Positions 17,746 to 26,175 of a stretch of DNA of 37,971 bases are shown piece by piece. The stretch is from Ignavibacteria bacterium CG2_30_36_16 (GTDB taxonomy: Bacteria; Bacteroidota; Ignavibacteria; Ignavibacteriales; Ignavibacteriaceae), in NCBI GenBank assembly GCA_001873185.1, contig MNYQ01000234.1, forward strand, positions 1 through 37,971, read 5' to 3'. Position 1 is the stretch's first letter, and the number at the start of each line of letters is the position of its first letter. The position numbers and the translations under genes were made by a program. Below the pieces are notes generated by a model. That model was not told where the DNA came from and searched no databases. It saw only the letters and a list, made by a program, of their open reading frames with translations.

Positions 17746-17795
17746 TTGAGATTTGATTCTCAAAAAACAATTAACAACCGGGCAAGGAAGCTCGG
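17746..17795 (+). promoter_or_regulatory. Two small hairpins in the flagellin mRNA leader
   Basis: Hairpin 1: TTGAGA (17746-17751), loop TTTGAT, TCTCAA (17758-17763), right at the expected 5' end of the transcript. Hairpin 2: CCGGGC (17778-17783), loop AAGGAA, GCTCGG (17790-17795), with one G-U pair and a Shine-Dalgarno-like loop. They could stabilise the mRNA or tune translation. Both stems are short, so this is tentative. Confidence 0.4.
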
Positions 17796-17823
17796 TAAAT
17801 TTAAAAACACATGGAGGTATAAC

Positions 17824-18624
17824 ATGTCATTATTCAAAATCAACACCAACATTGGCGCTCTTAACGCCTACAACGCTTTAGCCAAAGTAAATTCTCAGGC
17901 TGAAAAAGCACAGCTTCGTTTAGCTACACAAAAGAGAATTAACTCAGTAGCAGACGATACTTCGGGTTACAGAGTTGGAAAAGAACTTCAAGGAAAAGTT
18001 ACTTTGATGCAAGCATCACAGGGTAACATCGGTTCCGCAAAGGATATGCTTTCAACAGCAGAATCCGCTCTTTCCGCTATTAACGATCTAATCAATCAGA
18101 TCAAAGGAAAAGTAGCAGAGTCGATCGATCCTTCGAAGAACAAAACTTCTCTTGCAGCAGATGTTGCCGCACTCGGAAACGAAATTGACTCAATTTTCAG
18201 CAACACCAAATTTAATGATACTGCTTTGCTATCAGGTTCAAGCTACAGCGCAGCATTCTCGTTCAGAACCGGTGTTGAAGAAACTACTTCAGTTAACTTC
18301 GGCACAATGAGCACTCTGGATCTTTCCAGTCTTACAGGCGCTTCTTCATCTACAGTTACTTCTGTTAGCGTAAGCTCAATTGAAACTGCGGTATCGAACG
18401 CTCTAGGCAGTATCGGTAATTTTTCTCAGAGATTAGACGTTAAGGATGAATACTTGACAGCTGCAATTTCTAATGCCACAGCCAGTGTTAGCAGATTGTT
18501 TGACGCTGATATGGCAATAGAACAGTTGAATGCAACAAAGGGACAAATCGGCAGCCAGGTAGCTACTTCAATGTTAGCTCAAATGAACGCCGCTCCTCAA
18601 GGCATTCTTTCTCTCTTTAGATAA
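17824..18624 (+). CDS. fliC: Flagellin
   Basis: This 266-residue protein polymerises into the flagellar filament after export. The N-terminal D0/D1 region begins MSLFKINTNIGALNAYNAL and includes QKRINSVADDTSGYRV (36-51). The C-terminal region has the typical MAIEQLNATKGQIGSQVATSML and ends PQGILSLFR. It is short compared with enteric flagellins, lacking large outer domains. In their place, residues 154-185 hold 18 Ser or Thr among 32 residues, a likely surface patch for O-linked modification. The ATG at 17824 is chosen over an in-frame TTG at 17746 because GGAGG (17813-17817) sits six bases before it and the protein then starts exactly as flagellins do. It is driven by the sigma-28 site at 17714-17740 and followed by a terminator. 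Confidence 0.97.
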   Translation: MSLFKINTNIGALNAYNALAKVNSQAEKAQLRLATQKRINSVADDTSGYRVGKELQGKVTLMQASQGNIGSAKDMLSTAESALSAINDLINQIKGKVAESIDPSKNKTSLAADVAALGNEIDSIFSNTKFNDTALLSGSSYSAAFSFRTGVEETTSVNFGTMSTLDLSSLTGASSSTVTSVSVSSIETAVSNALGSIGNFSQRLDVKDEYLTAAISNATASVSRLFDADMAIEQLNATKGQIGSQVATSMLAQMNAAPQGILSLFR

Positions 18625-18645
18625 GAGATAATTCTTATTCTATTT

Positions 18646-18665
18646 CCCTCCCGGCAGCGGGAGGG
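18646..18665 (+). terminator. Terminator between flagellin and fliS
   Basis: A perfect 8-bp GC-rich stem, CCCTCCCG (18646-18653) and CGGGAGGG (18658-18665), encloses loop GCAG, followed by the T-rich stretch ATCTTCTTATT. It would let flagellin be made in excess over the chaperone and cap genes downstream. Confidence 0.85.
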
Positions 18666-18675
18666 ATCTTCTTAT

Positions 18676-18702
18676 TAAACGAAACTAATCAATACGGGAT
18701 AA
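18676..18702 (+). promoter_or_regulatory. Weak candidate sigma-28 promoter before fliS
   Basis: TAAACGAA (18676-18683), 11 bases, CGGGATAA (18695-18702). The spacing is exact but both boxes are imperfect, and the start codon at 18709 is only six bases past the -10 box, which would give an essentially leaderless message. Read-through from flagellin is the alternative. Confidence 0.3.
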
Positions 18703-18708
18703 TAAATT

Positions 18709-19044
18709 ATGTATCAGGCAGCAGCGCATAATCATAAAGCAAGACTCAATCAATATCTTGTAAAAGAAATAATGGATGCAACTCCCCAGCAGTTGATTAT
18801 TAAACTTTACGATTTTGCAATTGTAAATTGCCAGAGGCAAAATCTTGTGAAAACTAACGCAGCTTTACAGGAACTTATCAATGCTCTTAGGTTTGAGGGT
18901 GAAGAAGTTGCCGATGTTGCAACCGGTTTATTAAAACTCTATCAGTTTTGCCAGGAACAAATGAGAAAAAAGAATTACGAAATTGTTTATAGAATATTAA
19001 CCGACCTCAGAGACACATGGCTTAAAGCTTTAAGCGCTTATTAG
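18709..19044 (+). CDS. fliS: Flagellar export chaperone FliS
   Basis: This is a 111-residue, all-helical protein. It binds the C-terminus of unpolymerised flagellin in the cytoplasm and delivers it to the flagellar export gate. The N-terminal pattern YQ...NQYLVKEIMDATPQQLIIKLYDFAI matches the family core 'Y...EI..ASP..LI..LYD.AI', and length and helix layout are typical. It lies between flagellin and fliD, the usual order. The stop is eight bases before fliD. Confidence 0.93.
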   Translation: MYQAAAHNHKARLNQYLVKEIMDATPQQLIIKLYDFAIVNCQRQNLVKTNAALQELINALRFEGEEVADVATGLLKLYQFCQEQMRKKNYEIVYRILTDLRDTWLKALSAY

Positions 19045-19052
19045 GTTTAACT

Positions 19053-20840
19053 ATGGCAATAGAATCATTAACAACATCCGGAATTAATAATTTAATTAGT
19101 TCGTATATCGACAGCGAAAATAGAAAACTTGTTACCCCTTTAAAAACAAGAAAGACAAAGTATTCTAATCTTTCTACTGCTTATAGTACTCTAAGCTCGA
19201 AACTAACATCCTTCAAATCGCTGCTGACTAATTTTAAACTAACCGGAGGCGACTCCCGTTTTGCTTACAAAAAAGCTTTTTCATCAAATATAAATTTTTT
19301 AACTGCTGCGGGTTCAACTACCGCATCTAGCGGCGCATATGATATTAGGGTTAACCAGTTAGCTAAAAATGATGTTGCCCTCTCCACTAATTTATTATCT
19401 TCAACAGCAAATGGAATAACAGGCACACATAGTTTTAAAATTTTAACCGGCGACAGCGCTGATGGTGAATTTGTTAGTAATATAGAAGTCACCTTCGATG
19501 GGACTGAAACTAATCAGGAAGTGATGGAGAATATCCGGAATGCTATAAATGCCGATCAGGCGGTGGTTACTTCGTCCGCAAAAACTGCAAGCGCATCTTA
19601 TAGCGGAGGAACAAGCACATTTATAATTGATGTTAACGGAATGGAGGAATCTATTACCGTTAACGGCGGCGGTACATACGAAGAATTAATTGATGAAGTA
19701 ATAAGTCGGGTTAACGAAAATATTGATGGAGTAACTGCCGAAAAAGTTTCGGATTCGCCCAGCGCAGGCGACGTAAAAATCAAATTTACTGTTAATGACA
19801 CGTCAAAATATATTTCTATTTCTCACGGGAGTGGTTTTGATCTGGTAACCGATCTTGGCGTCAGCGTTACTAAAGAAAAAGGAGCCGCAGGAATTGTCAC
19901 TTCGTCAACTTTCAATCCCGACGGATCAAACACACAGTTATCAATCAACTCAAAAACTACCGGTTTAGATTATAGAATTAAAGAACTTTCTGATGTTATT
20001 GGAAGCACGGCTCTATCGGCTATCGGTTTAAATCTCGGCGCCTCACGTCCCGCTTATGACCAAAACCAGGACCCCGATACAGCCGGCTTTGTTTATTCCG
20101 ATATTACTTCCGCAAACAATCAGCTTAATTCAAAAATAGATTTTAACGGCTTAAACATTCAGCGGAATTCAAATTCAATTCAGGATCTTTCACCTGGCGT
20201 AACTTTCGATTTGAAAGGGGTAATGCAGGCTTCAGATACAACGGTTAGTGTTTCCGTGGAAAATGATGTGTCGGAAGTTAAAAAGCAGATAGAAGATTTT
20301 ATTACAAAATTTAACGATGTTTATAAATATGCTAAAGAAAACAGCAGTGTAAATTCTGGTAACCGGGGCGCCTTCTATTCCAATGCTAACGCTGCAAAAA
20401 TTATTAGTGAGTTAACATCGCTAACCTATACGCAAATTGAAGGAATACAAACAGGAAATCTTAGTTACCTTACACAATTGGGAATATCGTTCTCCACATC
20501 AAATGGGCTAAGTATTTCCGAACCGACAGTTTTAACCGAGAAACTGACAAATAACATGGACCAGGTTGAAGAAATGTTTAACTCAACCAACGGTATTGCT
20601 AATAAACTTTATGATTTTGTTAATCCATATCTTGGCGTGGAAGGTTACATCGCACAAGCTCAGGATTCTGCAGATGACGGGGCGTCCTACCTCGGCGATA
20701 AAATTACATCTGTTCAATCAAGAATAGATAAAAGAGCTCTTGTTCTCAGAAATAAATACGAACGATTACAGGCACAGTTGGCGGCAATGATGTCCAGCCA
20801 AAGTTTAATAGCTTCATTAAGCGGAAACTTCTTTCAATAA
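19053..20840 (+). CDS. fliD: Flagellar filament cap protein FliD (hook-associated protein 2)
   Basis: This 595-residue protein caps the growing filament and folds flagellin subunits into place. The N-terminal region (about 1-115) carries the FliD_N pattern: SGINNLISSYIDSENRKLVTPL, then a Ser/Thr-rich coiled-coil stretch and INFLTAAGSTTASSGAYDIRV. The C-terminal half has the FliD_C features, including DLSPGVTFDLKG, VSVENDVSEVKKQIEDFITKFNDVYKYA and a final helical stretch ALVLRNKYERLQAQLAAMMSSQ. Its length is in the upper part of the normal range. It is followed after two bases by the small gene at 20843, so the genes are probably one operon. Confidence 0.95.
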   Translation: MAIESLTTSGINNLISSYIDSENRKLVTPLKTRKTKYSNLSTAYSTLSSKLTSFKSLLTNFKLTGGDSRFAYKKAFSSNINFLTAAGSTTASSGAYDIRVNQLAKNDVALSTNLLSSTANGITGTHSFKILTGDSADGEFVSNIEVTFDGTETNQEVMENIRNAINADQAVVTSSAKTASASYSGGTSTFIIDVNGMEESITVNGGGTYEELIDEVISRVNENIDGVTAEKVSDSPSAGDVKIKFTVNDTSKYISISHGSGFDLVTDLGVSVTKEKGAAGIVTSSTFNPDGSNTQLSINSKTTGLDYRIKELSDVIGSTALSAIGLNLGASRPAYDQNQDPDTAGFVYSDITSANNQLNSKIDFNGLNIQRNSNSIQDLSPGVTFDLKGVMQASDTTVSVSVENDVSEVKKQIEDFITKFNDVYKYAKENSSVNSGNRGAFYSNANAAKIISELTSLTYTQIEGIQTGNLSYLTQLGISFSTSNGLSISEPTVLTEKLTNNMDQVEEMFNSTNGIANKLYDFVNPYLGVEGYIAQAQDSADDGASYLGDKITSVQSRIDKRALVLRNKYERLQAQLAAMMSSQSLIASLSGNFFQ

Positions 20841-20842
20841 TT

Positions 20843-21166
20843 ATGCTTGAAGATATAGTTAAAAATATTATTTTATTACTCGACGATGTTATTCTTTGTT
20901 TGAATATGCTGGACGAAAATAACTTTGACGAACTTTATCCGCGTATAGTTTTGGAGATGAAGGAAGTTCATTCGATAAAGCAGATGCTGCTTTGCGATTA
21001 TTCGTTAGAGGTGTTGTATAAATATAATCCGGAATTTTCCGAAAAGACTAAACTAATTAAAATAAAGTTCGATAATATTATTAAGTTTAAGGAAAGAGAG
21101 CAGGCAGAAATATTAATGCAGCTCCAGAAAATGCAGAATCAACGAAAATTAGCAAACTATAGGTGA
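20843..21166 (+). CDS. Small helical protein in the FliT position (candidate flagellar chaperone)
   Basis: This 107-residue protein is predicted to be almost entirely helical, with heptad-like Leu/Ile spacing and a basic C-terminus (QKMQNQRKLANYR). No motif identifies it. Its size, helical character and place directly after fliD are those of FliT, the chaperone that holds FliD before export, so a FliT-like role is the best guess from context. It starts two bases after the fliD stop. Its stop codon TGA is part of the AGGTGA that probably serves as ribosome site for the next gene. Confidence 0.8.
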   Translation: MLEDIVKNIILLLDDVILCLNMLDENNFDELYPRIVLEMKEVHSIKQMLLCDYSLEVLYKYNPEFSEKTKLIKIKFDNIIKFKEREQAEILMQLQKMQNQRKLANYR

Positions 21167-21170
21167 TAAA

Positions 21171-21431
21171 TTGGAAATAAAGCCCCTTTCTAACAACCCT
21201 TACTTAAATAAGGATGTTGCACAGTTAAAGAAAGGCAAGGATGTCGAAGAAAATACAAGAGCAAAGGACCGGCTCGAACTTTCAAGTGAAGCTTTGCATT
21301 TAAAGAGCGACGATCTTGATCTAAAGAAACTTGATGCAATAAAAGCAAAAATTGCAAATAAATATTACGATTCCGAAGAGGTTATTGGAAAAGTTGCCGA
21401 CGCTATTCTGAAAGAAACGCTTCCCCAATAA
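21171..21431 (+). CDS. flgM: FlgM-like anti-sigma-28 factor
   Basis: This 86-residue protein has the FlgM layout. The N-terminus is short, polar and probably disordered. DRLELSSEALHL (32-44) corresponds to the FlgM 'D.V.LS..A..L' motif. Two C-terminal helices contain KLDAIKAKIANKYYDSEEV and IGKVADAILKE, where family members bind FliA. It would hold sigma-28 inactive until it is exported through the finished hook. The start is TTG at 21171, supported by AGGTGA (21161-21166) just upstream. It sits in the fliS-fliD cluster, close to the sigma-28 promoter it would control. Confidence 0.82.
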   Translation: MEIKPLSNNPYLNKDVAQLKKGKDVEENTRAKDRLELSSEALHLKSDDLDLKKLDAIKAKIANKYYDSEEVIGKVADAILKETLPQ

Positions 21432-21458
21432 TCCAATCCGTTTTTCCCCTCCTAAATT

Positions 21459-21490
21459 TTAGCAGCCTTTGGTAAAACGAAGGTTGCTAA
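21459..21490 (+). terminator. Terminator at the end of the fliS-fliD-flgM cluster
   Basis: TTAGCAGCCTT (21459-21469) pairs with AAGGTTGCTAA (21480-21490), an 11-bp stem with one G-U pair around a ten-base loop, followed by TTTA. It lies 28 bases after the flgM stop. Confidence 0.65.
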
Positions 21491-21548
21491 TTTACATTCA
21501 AATCTTTATAATTAAACCACACAAATAATTAATCATTATTCTTCTGCC

Positions 21549-22247
21549 ATGTCTTCTGATGAAGTTCAAAATAACAAACTGCAAATACTTGGTAAATTAT
21601 CTGCCAGTCTTTTGCACGAAATTCGAAATCCACTCTCGGCTATCAAATTAAATCTTGATTATCTGAAGATGATTCAAAATGAACTTCCGGCAGAAGCGGT
21701 TGAATCGGTTGCGGGTTGTGCCGAAGCTGTTCAGCGAATTCAACATTTGATTGATATGCTTCTCGATTTTTCGCGCAAAGGAAGTAACAAAACTTCCGAC
21801 TGTTCTTTAAATGATGTAACATTGCGCGCAATTGAAATTGTACATGGAAATTCCAGCAGGCTGAATATTAACCTCAACCATACTCTTTATTCCGGTTCGC
21901 TTAAACTTCGCATAAATAAAAGTAATCTTCTACAGGTTATGATAAATTTAATAACAAATGCAATTGAAGCGTGCGAGAATAAAGGAAATGTAATGGTTAG
22001 AACATACCTTAACAAAGACCGCCGAATTATTTGGGAAGTTGAAGACGATGGCGTAGGTATAAACGAAGAAGATAAAGAAAAAATATTCAAAGATTTTTTT
22101 ACAAAAAAAACGGCGGGCACGGGTCTTGGGTTAAGTGTTTGCAGAATGATTTTAGCGGAGTTTAATTCGGAGCTTGATTTTGAAAGTAAAGAGGGCGATG
22201 GAACAAGGTTTTTTATTAAATTTAATTCGGAATTGGTGATTGATTAA
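21549..22247 (+). CDS. Soluble histidine kinase (HisKA-HATPase), partner of the sigma-54 regulator
   Basis: This 232-residue kinase core has no input domain, membrane segment or signal peptide. The H box is LLHEIRNPLS with H23 as phosphorylation site. The N box is MINLITNAIEA, the G1 box EVEDDGVGI and the G2 box TGLGLSV. It resembles the NtrB/FlrB class of cytoplasmic kinases. The next gene begins on the base after its stop (TAA|ATG), so the two surely form one two-component system. Their place after the fliC-flgM block suggests control of flagellar genes, as FlrBC and FleSR do, but no clear sigma-54 promoter was found in the window. Confidence 0.9.
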   Translation: MSSDEVQNNKLQILGKLSASLLHEIRNPLSAIKLNLDYLKMIQNELPAEAVESVAGCAEAVQRIQHLIDMLLDFSRKGSNKTSDCSLNDVTLRAIEIVHGNSSRLNINLNHTLYSGSLKLRINKSNLLQVMINLITNAIEACENKGNVMVRTYLNKDRRIIWEVEDDGVGINEEDKEKIFKDFFTKKTAGTGLGLSVCRMILAEFNSELDFESKEGDGTRFFIKFNSELVID

Positions 22248-23642
22248 ATGGATACAAGAATATTAATAATAGATGATGATAACCTCGTTTGCATATCATT
22301 AAAAAAAGTTTTACAAAAACTCGGTTACGAAGCAGATTATTGTATGGAAAGCGGCGAGGCTTCCAATCGTATAGAATCATTTATGCCGGATGTAATTCTT
22401 CTCGACATTTATCTTACTACACATAACGGCTTGGAACTGCTCAAAGAATTCCAAAAAAAATTCCCAACTATTCCCGTTATTATGATTACAGGATACTCGG
22501 ATGTAAAAATTGCCGTCACGGCAATGAAGTCAGGGGCGTATGATTTTTTATTAAAACCGATTGATCTCGATCAGCTAAAAATCATACTCGATAGGTGCGT
22601 TGAAAATTCGACTTTGAAAAGAGAAGTTAAACGCCTTCACGATATGTTGAAAGAAAACGAAATAACCCCGGGATTTTTTGGGAAAAGTAAAAAAATACAA
22701 AATCTTATTTCTTCTGTGGAACGGTTGGCAAAAAGCGCCGACACTACAATTTTGATTGAGGGCGAAAGTGGAAGCGGAAAGGAAGAATTTGCAAAGTATA
22801 TTCATCAGCAAAGTCCCCGCCGTAATGCGGCTTTTATACAAATAAACTGCGCAACAATTCATAGAGAGCTTGCCGAAAGCGAGTTGTTCGGGCACGAGCG
22901 CGGGGCATTTACCGGAGCTGCGCAAAAAACAAAACTTGGTAAATTTGAACTTGCGAACGGCGGTACAATTCTGCTTGATGAAATCGGCGAACTATCAATG
23001 GACATGCAGGTAAAACTTTTACGTGTGCTGCAGGAGAGAAAGTTTTATCGTCTTGGAGGAGAAAAAGAAATCACAGTGAATGTTAGAATTCTTGCTGCAA
23101 CAAACCGTAACCTCGAAGAAGAAGTAAAGAAAGGAAATTTTAGAGAAGACCTCTATTACAGACTTAACGTGGCAAAAGTTATCGTGCCGCCTCTTCGGGA
23201 AAGAAAAGAAGACATCCCGCTGCTTGCATTTTCTTTTATCCAGGAATTTGCTCAAAAATTTGGGCATGATGTAAAGAGCATTTCGCCCGGAGCGTTAGAG
23301 ATTTTGAAAAATTATTATTGGAAAGGAAACATAAGAGAATTACGCAATGTAATTGAGCGTGCAATGCTACTAATGGAAGAAGATGAATTCCGCGAACGTC
23401 ATATCAGTTTTATAGCAGAGCAGACGAAAGAATCGGTTGAATTAGCGGATAAATTTGTGTTTAAAATTCCGCCCGGCGGTGTGAAAGCCAATGTGGTAAT
23501 CAAAACTTTAATTCTTCAAACGCTAAAAATTACAAATGGAAATCAAGTTCGAGCGGCAAAATTACTCGGGCTTTCTCGTTCAAAACTTCGCTACCGGATG
23601 GAACAACTTGGAATTGAAGTAACAAAAAATATTGGCGAATAA
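22248..23642 (+). CDS. Sigma-54-dependent response regulator (NtrC family)
   Basis: This 464-residue activator has three parts. The receiver (1-120) has the acidic pair D9-D10, phospho-acceptor D53, T81 and K103. The AAA+ domain (about 142-380) has Walker A GESGSGKE (172-179), the sigma-54 contact loop GAFTGA (219-224) and Walker B ILLDEIGE (241-248). The C-terminus is a Fis-type helix-turn-helix (about 420-462), [22 protein letters not shown]. All key residues for ATP hydrolysis and sigma-54 remodelling are present, so it should be an active enhancer-binding protein. It is co-translated with the kinase upstream. Confidence 0.94.
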   Translation: MDTRILIIDDDNLVCISLKKVLQKLGYEADYCMESGEASNRIESFMPDVILLDIYLTTHNGLELLKEFQKKFPTIPVIMITGYSDVKIAVTAMKSGAYDFLLKPIDLDQLKIILDRCVENSTLKREVKRLHDMLKENEITPGFFGKSKKIQNLISSVERLAKSADTTILIEGESGSGKEEFAKYIHQQSPRRNAAFIQINCATIHRELAESELFGHERGAFTGAAQKTKLGKFELANGGTILLDEIGELSMDMQVKLLRVLQERKFYRLGGEKEITVNVRILAATNRNLEEEVKKGNFREDLYYRLNVAKVIVPPLRERKEDIPLLAFSFIQEFAQKFGHDVKSISPGALEILKNYYWKGNIRELRNVIERAMLLMEEDEFRERHISFIAEQTKESVELADKFVFKIPPGGVKANVVIKTLILQTLKITNGNQVRAAKLLGLSRSKLRYRMEQLGIEVTKNIGE

Positions 23643-23730
23643 AATTATTTCTTCATTGGAGCTCATTTCCGTTCGATTTATTAGGCGGAAGTATTGACTA
23701 AAGCCTCTCCTTTTCTTTTCTATCTTTTCA

Positions 23731-23760
23731 CCGTTCGTCCGTTGGCTAACGAACGAACGG
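23731..23760. repeat. Palindrome between convergent genes
   Basis: CCGTTCGT (23731-23738) pairs with ACGAACGG (23753-23760). Inside, CGTT and AACG pair around loop GGCT, with one mismatch between the two stems. It lies between the convergent response regulator and kinase genes, where a bidirectional terminator would sit, but neither side has a proper T run. It may be a REP-like palindrome. Confidence 0.55.
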
Positions 23761-23901
23761 CAGTATTGTTTCTGAATTAAGTTTCTAATAACTATAAGTA
23801 AAACAGGAAAACTTTTAATTAATGGACGGAAAGCAAACACTCCTTTCATTAGAATTGAATTGAATTGAAAAATGTTTCAAGTATAATTTTAAAACAAAAT
23901 T

Positions 23902-26175
23902 CTATACCTTAAAATTATTAGCCGTATTGAATATTACTCTAAATGTACTTCCTTTGTCTTTTTCGCTTTCTACATCTATTTGTGCATTTAATATTTCCAC
24001 ATATTTTTTTACCAGCGCCAAACCCAATCCCGTCCCCTCATAACGGCGTGTATAGCCGAACTCTTCCTGGCTGAAGGGTGTAAATAAATTTGAAATATAT
24101 TCCTTCGAAATGCCTATTCCGGTATCAATGACAGATACGGCTGTTTGATTATTAATGTTTTGAAGTAACACTTTTACTTCGCCGCTGGCAGTATATTTTA
24201 TTGCATTTTCGATGAGATTAGAAAAAATTTGCCCAAGTATATATCGATCGCCGATTATTGATGCGTTTTCCGATTCATCGGAGTATGTAATATCCAGACC
24301 CTTGGTCCTTGCTTTCGAATAAAACTCGAGCACAATATCGTCAAGTATATCTTTATTAAGATCGATCATTTCCAATTTAACTTCAAAATTACCGGTTTGC
24401 AGTTTGGAAAGATTTAAGAGCAGTTCAATCGTTCTGATAAGTCTGTTTGCGCTAGTATCAATTATTTTAAATGACGAAGCCAATTCCGGCGGAATTTTAT
24501 CTTCTACTTCTTCTCTAATTAAACCTGTAAAGGAAAGGATCGAATTAAGCGGTGTCCTTATTTCGTGAGAAATCTGTGCAATAAATTCTGATTTTAGGTT
24601 ATTCGCCTGCTCAGCATTTTCTTTTGCAAGTATAAGTTGTTCTTCCTGAAGTTTTCTTTTTGTTATGTCTTCGTTCACGCTTAAAAAATTGGTTGTTTTT
24701 CCAAGAGCATCTTTAATCGGTGAGATGGTTGTTTCTTCCCAATAAATAGAGCCGTCTTTTCTTTTATTCTCATATTCTCCATGCCACTCTAAGCCGGAAT
24801 TTATTGTGTTCCATAATTCATGAGTAAATCTTGTATCGTTCTTTTCGGTTTCTAATAAGTCCGGTCGTTTCCCGATTACTTCACTCAAAGAATAACCGGA
24901 GATTTTTTCAAACATTGGGTTCACATAAACTATTTTGCCTTCTGTGTCCGTTACTATTATATTTGCCGAACTTTGTTCAACAGCGCTTGACAACATTCTT
25001 ATTCGCTGCTCTGCAAACTTCATTTTGGTTACGTCTCTTAATATCACCGAATAGTAAACTTCTTGGTCAACGCTAAAATGAGCTATAGATGCTTCAATAG
25101 GAAACTCCTCGCCGGTTTTACGCAAAGCATATAAATTAGTAAGCGGACCTCTAATATTTTGAGCCCCGTTTTTGAATTTATTTATAAGTGCATCGTGTTC
25201 AGTTCTAAATCGTTCCGGAATCAGGCGGGCTAATTTTTTTCCGATTACTTCTGCGGCATTATACAAAAATATTTTTTCGGCGGCGGTGTTAAAGATTACG
25301 ATATTAAAATTGCGGTCAATAGTAATTACTGCATCCATTGCAGAATCTATCAACGCCGATAAGCGGCGCTCGCTGCTTAATATTTTTTTCTCTGCATTTT
25401 TCTTCTCGGTAATATCCCTTATCACCACTACCAATCCCGAAATGTTTTTTCTATCGTCAACAATCGGAGATACATCAAGCAGCACCGGGATTTCATCTCC
25501 ACCGGCGTTTACGATAAAAAAATCAACGCTCTTTTGTTCATGTTGATTAAAAGGTGAATTTAAAAGAAGAGATTGAGTTACATTTATGGTATCGTTTCCG
25601 GAACGAATATAAATAACATCTTGTGCATTTTTATCAACCACTGATTCGTTAGACAACGACAATAGTTTTTCCGCCGCCGTATTTAGAAAAATAATTTTGC
25701 CGGTATCATCTGTGGCAATAACAGATTCGCCAATACTTTTTAATGTTGTAAGAAGCCAGCGTTCATTTTCTTTTACTTTAATTTCAAGTTTGTGTTTATT
25801 ATATGTCATCTCGATGGTTGTCTGAAGCTCTCTTTCTTCAAACGGTTTTATCAGATAACCATAAGGTGATGTAAGTTTAGCGCGTTCTAAAGTTGTATCA
25901 TCAGCATAAGCCGTTAAGTAAATTATTGCAGCGTCCATTATATTATTTATTTCTGCTGCTGCTTCTATTCCGTCTATTTCACCGGGAAGATTTATATCCA
26001 TTAAGATCACATCCGGTTTAAAATGCAGAGCTAAATCAATTGCTTCAAGTCCGGTGGCGGCGATTCCAACAATTTTATAACCAAGGTCAATTAGATTTTC
26101 AGACATATCCATTGCGATAATCCGTTCATCTTCAACAATAAGTACAGAAATTTTTTCGGACGCGGTAATGCTCAT
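23902..26175 (-). CDS. Hybrid sensor kinase: receiver - 3 PAS - HisKA - HATPase
   Basis: This is a 757-residue soluble protein. The N-terminal receiver (about 8-128) has the acidic pair E15-D16, phospho-acceptor D60 and K110 and resembles receivers that open PAS kinases. Three PAS domains follow: about 137-255 ('SIGESVIATDDTGKIIFLN'), 268-385 and 392-508, each ending with the D-[IV]-T-[EK] signature. HisKA carries H537 in ISHEIRTPLNS. The HATPase has NLIENAIKYT, DTGIGIS and GTGLGLALVKKYVE. It would pass a phosphate relay between its own receiver, an upstream kinase and unknown partners. It overlaps the upstream kinase gene by ATGA, so the two are translationally coupled. Confidence 0.92.
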   Translation of the reverse strand: MSITASEKISVLIVEDERIIAMDMSENLIDLGYKIVGIAATGLEAIDLALHFKPDVILMDINLPGEIDGIEAAAEINNIMDAAIIYLTAYADDTTLERAKLTSPYGYLIKPFEERELQTTIEMTYNKHKLEIKVKENERWLLTTLKSIGESVIATDDTGKIIFLNTAAEKLLSLSNESVVDKNAQDVIYIRSGNDTINVTQSLLLNSPFNQHEQKSVDFFIVNAGGDEIPVLLDVSPIVDDRKNISGLVVVIRDITEKKNAEKKILSSERRLSALIDSAMDAVITIDRNFNIVIFNTAAEKIFLYNAAEVIGKKLARLIPERFRTEHDALINKFKNGAQNIRGPLTNLYALRKTGEEFPIEASIAHFSVDQEVYYSVILRDVTKMKFAEQRIRMLSSAVEQSSANIIVTDTEGKIVYVNPMFEKISGYSLSEVIGKRPDLLETEKNDTRFTHELWNTINSGLEWHGEYENKRKDGSIYWEETTISPIKDALGKTTNFLSVNEDITKRKLQEEQLILAKENAEQANNLKSEFIAQISHEIRTPLNSILSFTGLIREEVEDKIPPELASSFKIIDTSANRLIRTIELLLNLSKLQTGNFEVKLEMIDLNKDILDDIVLEFYSKARTKGLDITYSDESENASIIGDRYILGQIFSNLIENAIKYTASGEVKVLLQNINNQTAVSVIDTGIGISKEYISNLFTPFSQEEFGYTRRYEGTGLGLALVKKYVEILNAQIDVESEKDKGSTFRVIFNTANNFKV

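Noticed and set aside
17746-17823. Flagellin starting at the in-frame TTG 17746
   Set aside because: This would add 26 residues unlike any flagellin N-terminus and would begin upstream of the strong GGAGG at 17813-17817. It would also begin at about the predicted transcription start.
23731-23760. Palindrome between convergent genes as a classical bidirectional terminator
   Set aside because: Neither strand has a T run directly after the stem, so it is listed as a repeat instead.
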